This document shows positions 1-7,646 of a stretch of DNA of 17,065 nucleotides, piece after piece. The position numbers were made by a program, and so were the translations under genes. Positions within the stretch are counted from its first letter, which is position 1. Every line of letters begins with the position of its first letter. The stretch comes from Bacillota bacterium. Lineage in GTDB: Bacteria; Bacillota; Clostridia; Clostridiales; Clostridiaceae. The stretch spans positions 1 to 17,065 of the forward strand of contig JAEZKY010000257.1 of the NCBI GenBank assembly GCA_023435985.1. The letters run 5' to 3'. Under the pieces are notes generated by a model. That model did not search any database, was not told the DNA's origin, and saw only the letters and a list, made by a program, of their open reading frames with translations.

Positions 1-482
1 GTTGATATGTAATAATCTTCAAAACCTTCTTTTAGTGAACTACCCACAATAGGCTTAAAGTTTCGAGATGTTGAATGAAGAGCAGAAAGTTTTTTTACAG
101 ATATCATAACATGAGTCATATTATCAAAATTGCATTTTTCACCTTCTATCCAAGGCGTTAGTATAAACAGCATGTCCTTATAGGATACAAAGCGATTATT
201 ATCGACAGTAGGTAAAAGTTTTGGAACCCTTATACTATTTCTATATAACCATTCAATAGCAGAGTATACATAGAGTAGATCTTGTATATTATAGTAAACC
301 TTTTTTAAACAATAACTTTTTTCATCAGAATCTATTCTATATACTGCTCTTTGTTTATCGGTGTCTTTAAATTTTACTATTGAAATTTTGGAGTTTTGCA
401 AATTATAATAAGGCAAAACATTTTGTCTTATGATTTCAGGAGAAAGATTAAAATCTTGTAAGGACAAAGTTTCAGTGTTCAT
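1..482 (-). CDS. CotS-family spore coat protein (partial, N-terminal part)
   Basis: The minus strand is open from an ATG at 480-482 to the left edge, giving about 160 residues. The start is preceded by AAGGAG at a normal distance. The translation begins MNTETLSLQDFNLSPEII and later has VKFKDTDKQRAVYRIDS, CLKKVYYN, the segment AIEWLYRNSIRVPKLLPT, and FILTPWIEGE. This resembles the N-lobe of CotS/YsxE/YutH proteins, which have an aminoglycoside-phosphotransferase-like kinase fold and are deposited in the coat of clostridial and bacillary spores. The family is usually about 330-350 residues, so roughly half is outside the window. It is transcribed away from dgt. Family assignment is by recognition of conserved segments; whether it is an active kinase cannot be told from this part. 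Confidence 0.8.
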   Translation of the reverse strand, partial: MNTETLSLQDFNLSPEIIRQNVLPYYNLQNSKISIVKFKDTDKQRAVYRIDSDEKSYCLKKVYYNIQDLLYVYSAIEWLYRNSIRVPKLLPTVDNNRFVSYKDMLFILTPWIEGEKCNFDNMTHVMISVKKLSALHSTSRNFKPIVGSSLKEGFEDYYIS

Positions 483-567
483 AAGTACACTCCTTCATAA
501 AGATATTGTTTAAGATCATTCATATGCAATATAAAAAACTTTATTAATAAATAATATTAAAATAATT

Positions 568-596
568 TTGTTAATATACTTAAAGTATTTGATAAA
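568..596 (+). promoter_or_regulatory. Candidate sigma-A promoter upstream of dgt-like gene
   Basis: TTGTTA at 568-573 and GATAAA at 591-596 are separated by 17 bp. The spacer contains a short palindrome (ATACTT-A-AAGTAT, 576-588) that could be an operator. A second possible pair, TTGCAA (639-644) and TAAATA (662-667), also with 17 bp between, lies closer to the start codon. The 483-715 gap is very A+T rich, so such matches arise easily and I cannot choose between the two. Confidence 0.3.
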
Positions 597-715
597 ATTA
601 TAAAAATTAATATGTAAAGGATATTATTTTTAAATAATTTGCAAATAATAAATATAGGTAATAAATAGAGGAATATAATGATAAAGATAGAATACATAAA
701 AAGAGGTGAGAATAT

Positions 716-1741
716 ATGAATGTGAGGGGAAAAATTCAGAGTTTTGAAAACTTGACATTGATTAAAGAAGCAGCCTTTTCAAAGGATTCTCGAGGAAGAA
801 AAATTGAGGAAGAGGATGATGATATCAGAACTTGTTATATGCTTGATAGAGATAGAATTATCCATAGTAAATCATTTAGGAGATTAAAACATAAAACACA
901 AGTTTATATAAAAACATTTGGTGATCATTATAGAACCAGATTAACTCATACGTTAGAGGTATCTCAGGTTGCACGAAATATTGGTATTGGAATTGGATTA
1001 AATGAAAATTTAATTGAGGCAATAGCTTTAGGCCATGATTTGGGGCATGTTGCATTTGCACATATTGGAGAAGAAGTACTAAATGAATATTTAAAAGATG
1101 GTTTTAGGCATAATGAACAAAGTGTGAGAGTAGTAACAAAGCTTGAAAATGACGGTTTGGGATTAAATTTAACCGAAGAGGTAATAAACGGAATATTACA
1201 TCATAGCGGGCTCGGTACAATAAAGGATATTTTTACGCTAGAGGGAGTTGTAGTTAAGCTTAGTGATAAAATGGCTTATCTAAATCATGATATTGATGAT
1301 TCTATAAGGGCAGGGTTATTAACTAAAGATCAAATACCAAGAGAGATAGTTAAAGTTTTAGGTGATAATTCAAATCAAAGATTAAACACATTAATTAAGG
1401 ATTGTGTAAAAACCTCAACGTATAATATAAAAAATGAAATCAAAGAAGTTGGGATGAGTAAAGAAATTAATGAGGCAATGATAGAATTGAGGCAGTTTAT
1501 GTTTAAAAATATATATTTAGGGGATAAGTTAAAAGAGGAAAGAGGAAAAGCACAATTTATAATTAGACAATTAATTGATTATTTTGAAAAAAATCCAGAA
1601 GAAATGCCTCAAATTTACTTAAAAATAGCAGAAGAGGAAGATTTACAGAGAGGCGTAGCAGATTATATTGCAGGGATGAGTGACGATTATTGTTTATTAC
1701 TTTTTAATAAAATATTTGTTCCTAAATTAGTTATAGATTAG
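716..1741 (+). CDS. dgt: dGTPase-like HD-domain phosphohydrolase
   Basis: This 341-residue protein belongs to the deoxyguanosinetriphosphate triphosphohydrolase-like HD family, which hydrolyses dNTPs to a deoxynucleoside and tripolyphosphate in the cytoplasm. The N-terminal part has the family signature DRDRIIHSKSFRRLKHKTQV (residues 44-63), then TRLTHTLEV with the metal-binding His78, and the HD pair His107-Asp108 in GHDLGH. A later Asp in VKLSDKMAYLNHD completes the HD metal site. The length fits the short Gram-positive form. The ATG is preceded by AGAGGTGAG. It lies immediately upstream of dnaG, a common clostridial arrangement, with 276 bp between them. Substrate preference cannot be read from the sequence, so the symbol names the family and not a proven activity. 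Confidence 0.9.
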   Translation: MNVRGKIQSFENLTLIKEAAFSKDSRGRKIEEEDDDIRTCYMLDRDRIIHSKSFRRLKHKTQVYIKTFGDHYRTRLTHTLEVSQVARNIGIGIGLNENLIEAIALGHDLGHVAFAHIGEEVLNEYLKDGFRHNEQSVRVVTKLENDGLGLNLTEEVINGILHHSGLGTIKDIFTLEGVVVKLSDKMAYLNHDIDDSIRAGLLTKDQIPREIVKVLGDNSNQRLNTLIKDCVKTSTYNIKNEIKEVGMSKEINEAMIELRQFMFKNIYLGDKLKEERGKAQFIIRQLIDYFEKNPEEMPQIYLKIAEEEDLQRGVADYIAGMSDDYCLLLFNKIFVPKLVID

Positions 1742-2017
1742 CGGCAAATTACAATTTATAAGATAATATTTAAAGGAAGATATATAAATAAAGTTTTTGT
1801 GACTAAAGTAAAAGTCATTTTAAAATAAAAAGAGGATTTTAAAATAAAAAAAAGAATTATTTAATAACAATGTTATTCACTAAGAAATTATTTTTAGACG
1901 AGTCATACCTATAATTAAAATAAATGAAAAATTTTATAAAATTTTTAGAAGGAAAACTCGTTATTATGTCGAATAATATATAATTGCTGAAAAAATCAGC
2001 AGGAAGGAGATGTCTCC
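1742..2017 (+). promoter_or_regulatory. dgt-dnaG intergenic region and dnaG leader
   Basis: This 276-bp A+T-rich gap has no credible gene. It holds a 14-bp direct repeat (ATTTTAAAATAAAA) around 1814-1850, a perfect 20-bp A+T palindrome at 1927-1946, and a 6-bp hairpin TGCTGA/TCAGCA with an A5 loop at 1985-2001 just before the dnaG ribosome binding site. No clear factor-independent terminator with a T-tract follows dgt, so dgt transcripts may run into dnaG. Confidence 0.45.
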
Positions 2018-2019
2018 TT
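2004..2019 (+). promoter_or_regulatory. dnaG ribosome binding site inside an inverted repeat
   Basis: The Shine-Dalgarno sequence AAGGAGA (2004-2010) is followed after TG by its exact reverse complement TCTCCTT (2013-2019). The right arm runs into the TTG start codon at 2018-2020. The RNA can fold with AAGGAG paired to CTCCTT around a 4-nt loop, which would hide both the ribosome binding site and the first two bases of the start codon. The pairing is directly visible; an effect on translation is inferred. Confidence 0.6.
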
Positions 2020-3799
2020 GCAAATACCAGAGGAAGTAATTGAAAGCATAAGAGAACAGAATGATATTGTTGATATTATTTCAGAAGATGTGAGATTAAA
2101 AAAGTCAGGGAAAAATTACATGGGATTGTGTCCATTTCACAATGATAAATCCCCGTCATTTAGTGTTTCAAGTGAAAAGCAAATATATAAGTGCTTTTCA
2201 TGCGGTGAAGCAGGAAATGTATTTACTTTTGTCATGAAATACAAAAAACTTACTTTTGTAGAAGCAGCAAAGTATTTAGCTGATAAAGCGAATATTATAT
2301 TAAAATTAAAAGAAGAGGAAAACACAGAAGTTTCAAGAAAAAGAGATATTCTATATAAAATAAATGTTGAAGCTGCTAGGTATTATTTTGCTAATCTACA
2401 AAAAAATAAAATGGCAAAAGAATATTTTTTGAGAAGAGGAATTAAAGAGGAGACTATAAAAAGGTTCGGCCTGGGTTATTCTCTTAATGACTGGCATGGA
2501 TTAGTAAATTATTTAAGAACCAAAGGATATAAGAATGATTTATTAATAGAAGCGGGATTAGCTTCTAAGAGTGAGAAGAGCGGAAATATATTTGATAAAT
2601 TTAGAAATAGAGTGATATTTCCAGTATTTGATGTAAAAGGAAAAGTTATTGGATTTGGAGGCAGGGTTTTAGATGATTCAAAACCAAAATATTTAAATTC
2701 ACCAGAGACAAAAATTTTCCAAAAGGGAATTAATCTTTATGGATTAAATTTTGCAATTAAGAAGCAGCTGCAAGAAGATTATATTGTCATAGTTGAAGGA
2801 TATATGGATTTAATATCACTTCATCAATATGGAATAACTAATGTTGTAGCATCTCTTGGAACTGCTCTCACTGTAAATCAGGCACGACTTCTTAAAAGAT
2901 ATGTAAATAAAGTAATAATTTCTTATGATGCTGATTTAGCGGGGCAGACTGCGACTTTAAGAGGATTAGAAATCTTAAGAAATGCTGGCTTTGATGTGAA
3001 AGTATTAACGGTACCACAAGGAAAAGATCCAGATGAATTTGTGAGAAACAATGGGAAAGAGGCATTTTTAAAGTTAACAAAAGACGCATTGCCTTTAATT
3101 GAATATAAAATTAAAAGAGCGGCGCAAGGTATAAATTTAAAAAATGGAAATGAACTAGTACAATATGGAGAAAAAATTGCTGAAATTTTAGCGGATTTGA
3201 ATCCAGTAGAAAAAGATGTATATATAAAGAAAATTTCAGAGGAAACATCAATTAAAGAACAGGCATTATATGACTTACTTTCACAAGTAATAGCAAAAAA
3301 ACAAAAAGAAGACAATTTTGTGAATAAAAAGGAATATGATGGAACAAAATTATATGTAGAACCAGCATACTTGAAGGCTGAAAGAGCCTTACTAAAATTG
3401 ATGTTTAAGGATGAATTCTATGATGAACTTAACAATGTTATAAAAATTGGAGATTTTGTAATAGAATCACATAATAAAATTTATTCATTAATATTACAAG
3501 GCAAAAAAGAAGATACTAATAATATAGAATTATATGTAGAAAGCAGATGCAATGATATTGAAAGTTCAAAAGAATTAATAAAGATAAAGGAACATGAAAT
3601 TTTAGATGTTGCTGATAAAGATAGACTTATTAATGATTATTTGATGAAAGTTAGAAGTTTTAAGCTTAAATTAGAAATTGAAAATTTAAAGAAAAAACAA
3701 AGTGGGTTTGAAAAAGAAGGAAATATTGAAGAATCTATAAAAATAGCAATAGAGCTTACTAAGTTATCAGAGACGCTTAAAAAGGGAGAGAGAGGTTAA
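2018..3799 (+). CDS. dnaG: DNA primase
   Basis: This 593-residue primase makes RNA primers for chromosome replication at the fork, working with the replicative helicase. The N-terminal CHC2 zinc ribbon has Cys38, His41, Cys59 and Cys62 (CPFHNDKSPSFSV and YKCFSCG). The TOPRIM catalytic core follows with Glu260 in VEGYMDLISLHQYG and Asp304/Asp306 in ISYDADLAGQTA. The variable C-terminal third (about 430-593) is the helicase-interacting region. The start is TTG at 2018, preceded by AAGGAGA in a palindrome; the N-terminus MQIPEEVIESIREQNDIVDI matches the family start well. The stop is close to the rpoD ribosome binding site, so the two genes form the core of the macromolecular-synthesis operon. 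Confidence 0.97.
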   Translation: MQIPEEVIESIREQNDIVDIISEDVRLKKSGKNYMGLCPFHNDKSPSFSVSSEKQIYKCFSCGEAGNVFTFVMKYKKLTFVEAAKYLADKANIILKLKEEENTEVSRKRDILYKINVEAARYYFANLQKNKMAKEYFLRRGIKEETIKRFGLGYSLNDWHGLVNYLRTKGYKNDLLIEAGLASKSEKSGNIFDKFRNRVIFPVFDVKGKVIGFGGRVLDDSKPKYLNSPETKIFQKGINLYGLNFAIKKQLQEDYIVIVEGYMDLISLHQYGITNVVASLGTALTVNQARLLKRYVNKVIISYDADLAGQTATLRGLEILRNAGFDVKVLTVPQGKDPDEFVRNNGKEAFLKLTKDALPLIEYKIKRAAQGINLKNGNELVQYGEKIAEILADLNPVEKDVYIKKISEETSIKEQALYDLLSQVIAKKQKEDNFVNKKEYDGTKLYVEPAYLKAERALLKLMFKDEFYDELNNVIKIGDFVIESHNKIYSLILQGKKEDTNNIELYVESRCNDIESSKELIKIKEHEILDVADKDRLINDYLMKVRSFKLKLEIENLKKKQSGFEKEGNIEESIKIAIELTKLSETLKKGERG

Positions 3800-3828
3800 A
3801 GGTTATGACGGAAGGAGGCAATAATAAT

Positions 3829-4941
3829 ATGGAACAAAAAGCGAATGGAAAAGTGATAAAGCCAAAAGATGATAAGAAAGATAAAAATGCTAAGATGGCA
3901 GCTGTAAAAGAGTTAATTGATAAGGGTAAGAAAAATGGCTCGTTAACATATAAAGAAATTATGGAAGCTATGGATCATATTGATTTAAGTCCAGAGCAAA
4001 TAGAAAAGATATATGAAGTTTTGGAAATGACAGGTGTTGAAATCATAGGAGAAGTCAATGATAATAGCGCTGAAGAGGAAGAAGAAATTGATTTATCTGT
4101 ACCAGAAGGTATTGCGATAGATGACCCAGTTAGAATGTACCTAAAAGAAATTGGAAAGGTACCTTTATTGTCTTCTGAACAAGAAATAACTTATGCTAGA
4201 GAAATAGAAGAAGGAAATCAAAAGGCTAAGAAAAAATTAGCTGAAGCAAATTTAAGATTAGTTGTAAGTATAGCTAAAAGATATGTTGGAAGAGGAATGC
4301 TATTCTTGGATTTAATTCAAGAAGGAAATTTAGGACTTATTAAAGCCGTTGAAAAGTTTGATTATAGAAAAGGCTACAAGTTTTCAACTTATGCTACTTG
4401 GTGGATTAGGCAAGCAATAACAAGAGCTATAGCTGACCAGGCTAGAACAATAAGAATACCAGTGCACATGGTAGAAACTATAAATAAACTTATAAGAGTA
4501 CAAAGACAGTTATTGCAGGAATTAGGAAGAGATCCATTTCCAGAAGAAATTTCAAAAGTTATGGAGCTTCCAGTAGATAAGGTTAGAGAAATTCAAAAGA
4601 TTGCTCAAGAACCAGTTTCATTAGAAACTCCAATAGGTGAAGAAGAAGATTCACATTTAGGAGATTTTATTCCAGATGATGAAGCACCAGCACCAGCTGA
4701 AGCAGCGGCATTTACAATGCTTAAAGAGCAATTAATAAATGTATTAGATACATTAACTCCAAGAGAGGAGAAAGTATTAAGACTAAGATTTGGACTTGAT
4801 GATGGAAGAGCTAGAACTCTTGAAGAAGTAGGTAAGGAATTCAATGTTACAAGAGAAAGAATTAGGCAAATTGAAGCTAAAGCTTTAAGAAAGTTAAGAC
4901 ATCCATCAAGAAGTAAGAAATTAAAGGATTATTTAGATTAG
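3829..4941 (+). CDS. rpoD: RNA polymerase primary sigma factor (SigA/RpoD)
   Basis: This is the housekeeping sigma factor that directs RNA polymerase to -35/-10 promoters. Region 1.2 is visible as DPVRMYLKEIGKVPLLS. Region 2 is the diagnostic block from LRLVVSIAKRYVGRGM through LDLIQEGNLGLIKAVEKF to YKFSTYATWWIRQAITRAIA. Region 3 follows, and region 4.2 is VTRERIRQIEAKALRKLRHP near the C-terminus. I place the start at ATG 3829 (370 residues, MEQKANGKV), because AAGGAGG at 3812-3818 lies 10 nt upstream of it. The same frame is open from ATG 3805, adding eight residues (MTEGGNNN), but that would put the strong ribosome binding site inside the gene. It lies 29 bp after dnaG and is probably co-transcribed with it. 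Confidence 0.97.
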   Translation: MEQKANGKVIKPKDDKKDKNAKMAAVKELIDKGKKNGSLTYKEIMEAMDHIDLSPEQIEKIYEVLEMTGVEIIGEVNDNSAEEEEEIDLSVPEGIAIDDPVRMYLKEIGKVPLLSSEQEITYAREIEEGNQKAKKKLAEANLRLVVSIAKRYVGRGMLFLDLIQEGNLGLIKAVEKFDYRKGYKFSTYATWWIRQAITRAIADQARTIRIPVHMVETINKLIRVQRQLLQELGRDPFPEEISKVMELPVDKVREIQKIAQEPVSLETPIGEEEDSHLGDFIPDDEAPAPAEAAAFTMLKEQLINVLDTLTPREEKVLRLRFGLDDGRARTLEEVGKEFNVTRERIRQIEAKALRKLRHPSRSKKLKDYLD

Positions 4942-5002
4942 TCAGCTAAGAGGAAATTTTACAGCTTAGTAATTTGAATTTAATTGAAGTTATAAGTTAT
5001 AT

Positions 5003-5101
5003 TAATGCACAATGTACAATACGAAATTCACAATTAGGAAATAGAGTATATGGCTCTTAATTATTCTTAATTATGTATTAAAGATTGTTCATTGTGCATT
5101 A
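5003..5101. repeat. MITE-like imperfect inverted repeat between rpoD and trmK
   Basis: The left arm TAATGCACAATGTACAAT (5003-5020) matches the reverse complement of the right arm at 5084-5101 at 17 of 18 positions. A second inner pair, AATTAGGAA (5032-5040) and TTCTTAATT (5064-5072), matches at 8 of 9. The 99-bp unit could fold into a long hairpin. Arms built on TGCACAATG-type words are typical of short dispersed palindromic repeats I associate with clostridial intergenic regions. The element ends just before the trmK ribosome binding site and could act as a processing site or a partial terminator. Confidence 0.7.
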
Positions 5102-5128
5102 TACATTATAAATCAGAAAGAGGTAATT

Positions 5129-5821
5129 ATGGAAGTAAGTAAAAGATTAGCTTGGATTATGGAAAAGATGGATAAGGTTCAAGTTGCAATGGATGTTGGA
5201 ACAGATCATGGATATATACCAATTAATTTAGTAAAAAGTGATATGGCTAATAAAGTTATTGCATCAGATATAAATAAAGAACCTCTAAACAAGGCTAGAA
5301 TTAATGCATCGTTAGAAGGGGTCATAGATAAAATAGATTTAAGACTTGGAGGAGGTTTACAACCTTTAAGAATTAAGGAAGCAGAAGTAGTATTAATTGC
5401 AGGAATGGGTGGAAATTTAATTCGAGATATATTAGAAAAAGATTTGGAAAAAGTAAAACACTTAAAGTATTTATTATTGCAGCCAGCTCAAAATCCTGAG
5501 ATACTACGAGAATATCTGTATAATAATGATTATGAAATTATAGATGAAGATATATGCTTGGATGAAAACAAATATTATGAAATATTTAAAGTAAGATATA
5601 AGAAGAGAGATTATATATCGTTAGAAAATATATTTTATGAAATAAGTCCTATAATGTTAAATAGAAAATTACCTTTATTAAAAGCATATATAGAAAGTAA
5701 GATTGAAAAAAATAAAAAGATTATGGATTTTATTAAAGATAACACTGAGCATGCAGAAATGCGAAAAATCGAATTATTGGAGAAAAATAAAAAATTACAA
5801 GGGTTATTAAAGAATTTCTAG
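5129..5821 (+). CDS. trmK: tRNA (adenine(22)-N1)-methyltransferase
   Basis: The 230-residue protein is a TrmK (YqfN)-family, SAM-dependent methyltransferase that modifies A22 in the D-loop of certain tRNAs in the cytoplasm. Motif I is AMDVGTDHGYIPINL (Asp22 onward), followed by VIASDINKEPLNKA for the ribose-binding acidic loop, and the typical VVLIAGMGGNLIRDIL and LLLQPAQNPEILREYL segments. The C-terminal part is a helical coiled-coil extension rich in Lys and Glu, as expected for the family. The ATG is preceded by AGAAAGAGG. It follows rpoD, and the next gene, of the Nif3 family, starts 11 bp downstream; trmK-nif3 adjacency is common in Firmicutes. Confidence 0.93.
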   Translation: MEVSKRLAWIMEKMDKVQVAMDVGTDHGYIPINLVKSDMANKVIASDINKEPLNKARINASLEGVIDKIDLRLGGGLQPLRIKEAEVVLIAGMGGNLIRDILEKDLEKVKHLKYLLLQPAQNPEILREYLYNNDYEIIDEDICLDENKYYEIFKVRYKKRDYISLENIFYEISPIMLNRKLPLLKAYIESKIEKNKKIMDFIKDNTEHAEMRKIELLEKNKKLQGLLKNF

Positions 5822-5832
5822 GTGGTGTAATT

Positions 5833-6624
5833 ATGAGTACAGTATCAAATATAATGAAGGAAATTGAAGAATTTGCTCCAAAGTTTCTAAAGGAAGATTA
5901 TGATAATGTGGGATTAATGGTTGGAGATGAAAATAAGATAGTTAAAAAGGTTCTTTTAGCTTTAGATTGTACAAATGAAGTTATTAAGGAAGCAATAGAG
6001 CTTGATGCTGATTTAATTTTAACCCACCATCCATTACTATTTAAAAAACCGAAGAGCATAATTAAAGGAGATCTTACAGGGAACAAAATTATAGCTTTAA
6101 TTAAGGAAGATATAGCACTTTATTCATGTCACACTAATTTGGATAGTACAAAAGATGGTATCAATGATGCAATCGTGAAGATGCTTGGATTTGTTTCAGA
6201 GAAGATAATTGAACAAAATGGATCTAGAAATTATGAAGATTGTGGAACTGGAAGAATAGTGAAGCTTGAAAATGAAACTTTATTTTCTGATATAATAGAG
6301 CTTGTTAAAAATAAATTAGGTATAAATCATATGAAAGTTGTTAGAGGAACTGAAATAGTAAAAACGTTGGCAATAATAAATGGCAGCGGACAAGATCTTT
6401 TTTATAAAGCAAAAAATCTTGGCGCTGATTGCATAATAACAGGGGATACAACTTATCATTTTGCATCAGACTTTAAAGAATTAGGTATAAGTATAATAGA
6501 TGCAGGACACTTCTCTACAGAATATCTTGTGTTTATTAAAGTTTTAAAATTCTTGGAGGAAAAATTTAAGGATGTTGAATTTTTCACATCAAAAAAAAGC
6601 GCCGATCCATATGAGTTCGTTTAG
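5833..6624 (+). CDS. Nif3-like dinuclear metal centre hexameric protein (YqfO family)
   Basis: This 263-residue protein matches the Nif3/YqfO (DUF34) family, which forms hexameric toroids with a di-metal site. The metal-binding HH pair is visible in LILTHHPLLFKKPKSI near the N-terminal third. YSCHTNLDSTKDGINDAI follows, and the C-terminal part has CIITGDTTYHFASDF and IIDAGHFSTEYLV with further His/Glu ligands. It lacks the inserted PII-like domain of the long form, so it is the short version. The biochemical role is not settled, although links to cofactor or GTP cyclohydrolase-like chemistry have been proposed. The start is supported by GGTGG, and the gene is 11 bp from trmK, so the two form one transcription unit. 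Confidence 0.92.
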   Translation: MSTVSNIMKEIEEFAPKFLKEDYDNVGLMVGDENKIVKKVLLALDCTNEVIKEAIELDADLILTHHPLLFKKPKSIIKGDLTGNKIIALIKEDIALYSCHTNLDSTKDGINDAIVKMLGFVSEKIIEQNGSRNYEDCGTGRIVKLENETLFSDIIELVKNKLGINHMKVVRGTEIVKTLAIINGSGQDLFYKAKNLGADCIITGDTTYHFASDFKELGISIIDAGHFSTEYLVFIKVLKFLEEKFKDVEFFTSKKSADPYEFV

Positions 6625-6772
6625 TATTGAAGAGAAGGTTTGATTTGCTATGGAGATGTGATAAATATGATTTTCTGAGCATTTTTGTGATTGGAAAATA
6701 TTAGAAAATAATTAACTAAAATAATATATATATGCATATACTTATATCGTAATAATAATTTTGTGGTGAGTT

Positions 6773-7072
6773 ATGAGTAGAGATGATGATTCAAGCAAAT
6801 TCGGAGAACAATTGAAAGATGATTTCAAAAGCATATTTAAACATAGTAGGATGGCAATGGGAAATATTTTTAGAGGATCAAGTAGAAAGAATTCATGGGG
6901 GAGAGTAAATAGAGGCTTCCCATTTTTCTTCAATAAAAATCCACTTTGGTGTTTGTTTTATCCCAAAATAATTGTAGCAGCAATAATACTTTTAACATTG
7001 TTGTTATGCGGCGTAAGCATATATGGGTTGATAATAATAATTTTAATGGCAGTAATTTTTGTTTTAATATAA
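6773..7072 (+). CDS. Small hypothetical membrane protein
   Basis: A 99-residue ORF starts at ATG with GTGGTG upstream. I do not recognise a family. Residues 1-50 are polar and contain charged stretches (MSRDDDSSKFGEQLKDDFKS) and a basic Ser/Arg segment. From about residue 60 the chain is strongly hydrophobic (IIVAAIILLTLLLCG and then GLIIIILMAVIFVLI), which predicts one or two closely spaced membrane helices with the C-terminus ending inside or just past the membrane. It sits 148 bp after the Nif3 gene and before rnpB on the same strand. The organised amphipathic-plus-hydrophobic pattern and a plausible ribosome binding site support it being real, but its function is unknown. Confidence 0.65.
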   Translation: MSRDDDSSKFGEQLKDDFKSIFKHSRMAMGNIFRGSSRKNSWGRVNRGFPFFFNKNPLWCLFYPKIIVAAIILLTLLLCGVSIYGLIIIILMAVIFVLI

Positions 7073-7217
7073 AAACTTATATTATGTTTGACTTAACAAT
7101 TTGCAATATAAAATTGATAATTAAAATTGCAATCTTATAGAGAAAGTTTAGCTGACTATAAATAAAATTTATTAATGCGTAATTTTTAGTATACAAAAAT
7201 TGCCTTTTAAAATATAT

Positions 7218-7246
7218 TTGCATATTAAAAAGAAGTATGTTAAGAT
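7218..7246 (+). promoter_or_regulatory. Promoter of rnpB
   Basis: TTGCAT at 7218-7223 and TAAGAT at 7241-7246 are separated by exactly 17 bp. The predicted start of transcription is about 7 bp further on, coinciding with the first base of the RNase P RNA P1 helix at 7254. Confidence 0.65.
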
Positions 7247-7253
7247 ATATTTT

Positions 7254-7599
7254 GCGAGTGAGACGTGCAATCGCTGCTAGACTTAGATCTAGGAGAGGAA
7301 AGTCCGAGCTCCATAGGGCAGGGTGCTGGATAACGTCCAGTCAAGGCGACTTGAAGGAAAGTGCAACAGAGATATACCGCCTAAGTTTACTTAGGCAAGG
7401 GTGGAAAGGTGATGGTAAGAGCTCACCAGCGTGATGGAGACTTCACGGCTATGTAAACCCCACTTGGAGCAAGACCGAATAGGGAGGCAATTAAGGGGCT
7501 GCCCGTCCCGCCTCCGGGTGCGTCGCTTGAGCTTACTGGCAACGGTAAGCCTAGATAGATGATTGCTTAATACAGAACTCGGCTTATGGCTTATCTCGC
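7254..7599 (+). ncRNA. rnpB: RNase P RNA (class A)
   Basis: This is the catalytic RNA of RNase P, which removes the 5' leader from pre-tRNAs. The universally conserved blocks are present: GAGGAAAGTCCGAGCTCCAT and AGGGCAGGGTGCTGGATAAC near the 5' side, GTGCAACAGAGATATACCGC in the middle, GGTAAGAGCTCACCAGC, and ATACAGAACTCGGCTTATGG at the 3' end. GCGAG at 7254-7258 pairs with CTCGC at 7595-7599 to close helix P1, which sets the ends. The overall order, similar to the E. coli form, suggests the ancestral A type usual in clostridia. The apparent small reading frames across this stretch on both strands are not genes. Confidence 0.96.
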
Positions 7600-7624
7600 A
7601 ACAAGTAATTGCAAGGATTTGAGG

Positions 7625-7641
7625 AATACCATATCGGTATT
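7625..7641 (+). terminator. Weak hairpin downstream of rnpB
   Basis: AATACC (7625-7630) and GGTATT (7636-7641) form a 6-bp stem with a 5-nt loop, followed by only a few T residues before CCC. It could be the rnpB terminator, but the short T-tract is weak. The original terminator may have been altered by insertion of the neighbouring element. The integrase stop codon is only a few bases further on. Confidence 0.35.
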
Positions 7642-7646
7642 TTCCC

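Noticed and set aside
2892..3315. Minus-strand reading frames of 65 and 130 codons inside dnaG
   Set aside because: They are shadows of the clear primase gene, with no start signals.
4605..4844. Minus-strand 79-codon frame within rpoD
   Set aside because: It is antisense to conserved sigma region 3-4 coding sequence.
4942..4975. Terminator right after rpoD (CTAAG...CTTAG)
   Set aside because: The stem is only five base pairs with a long loop and no T-tract.
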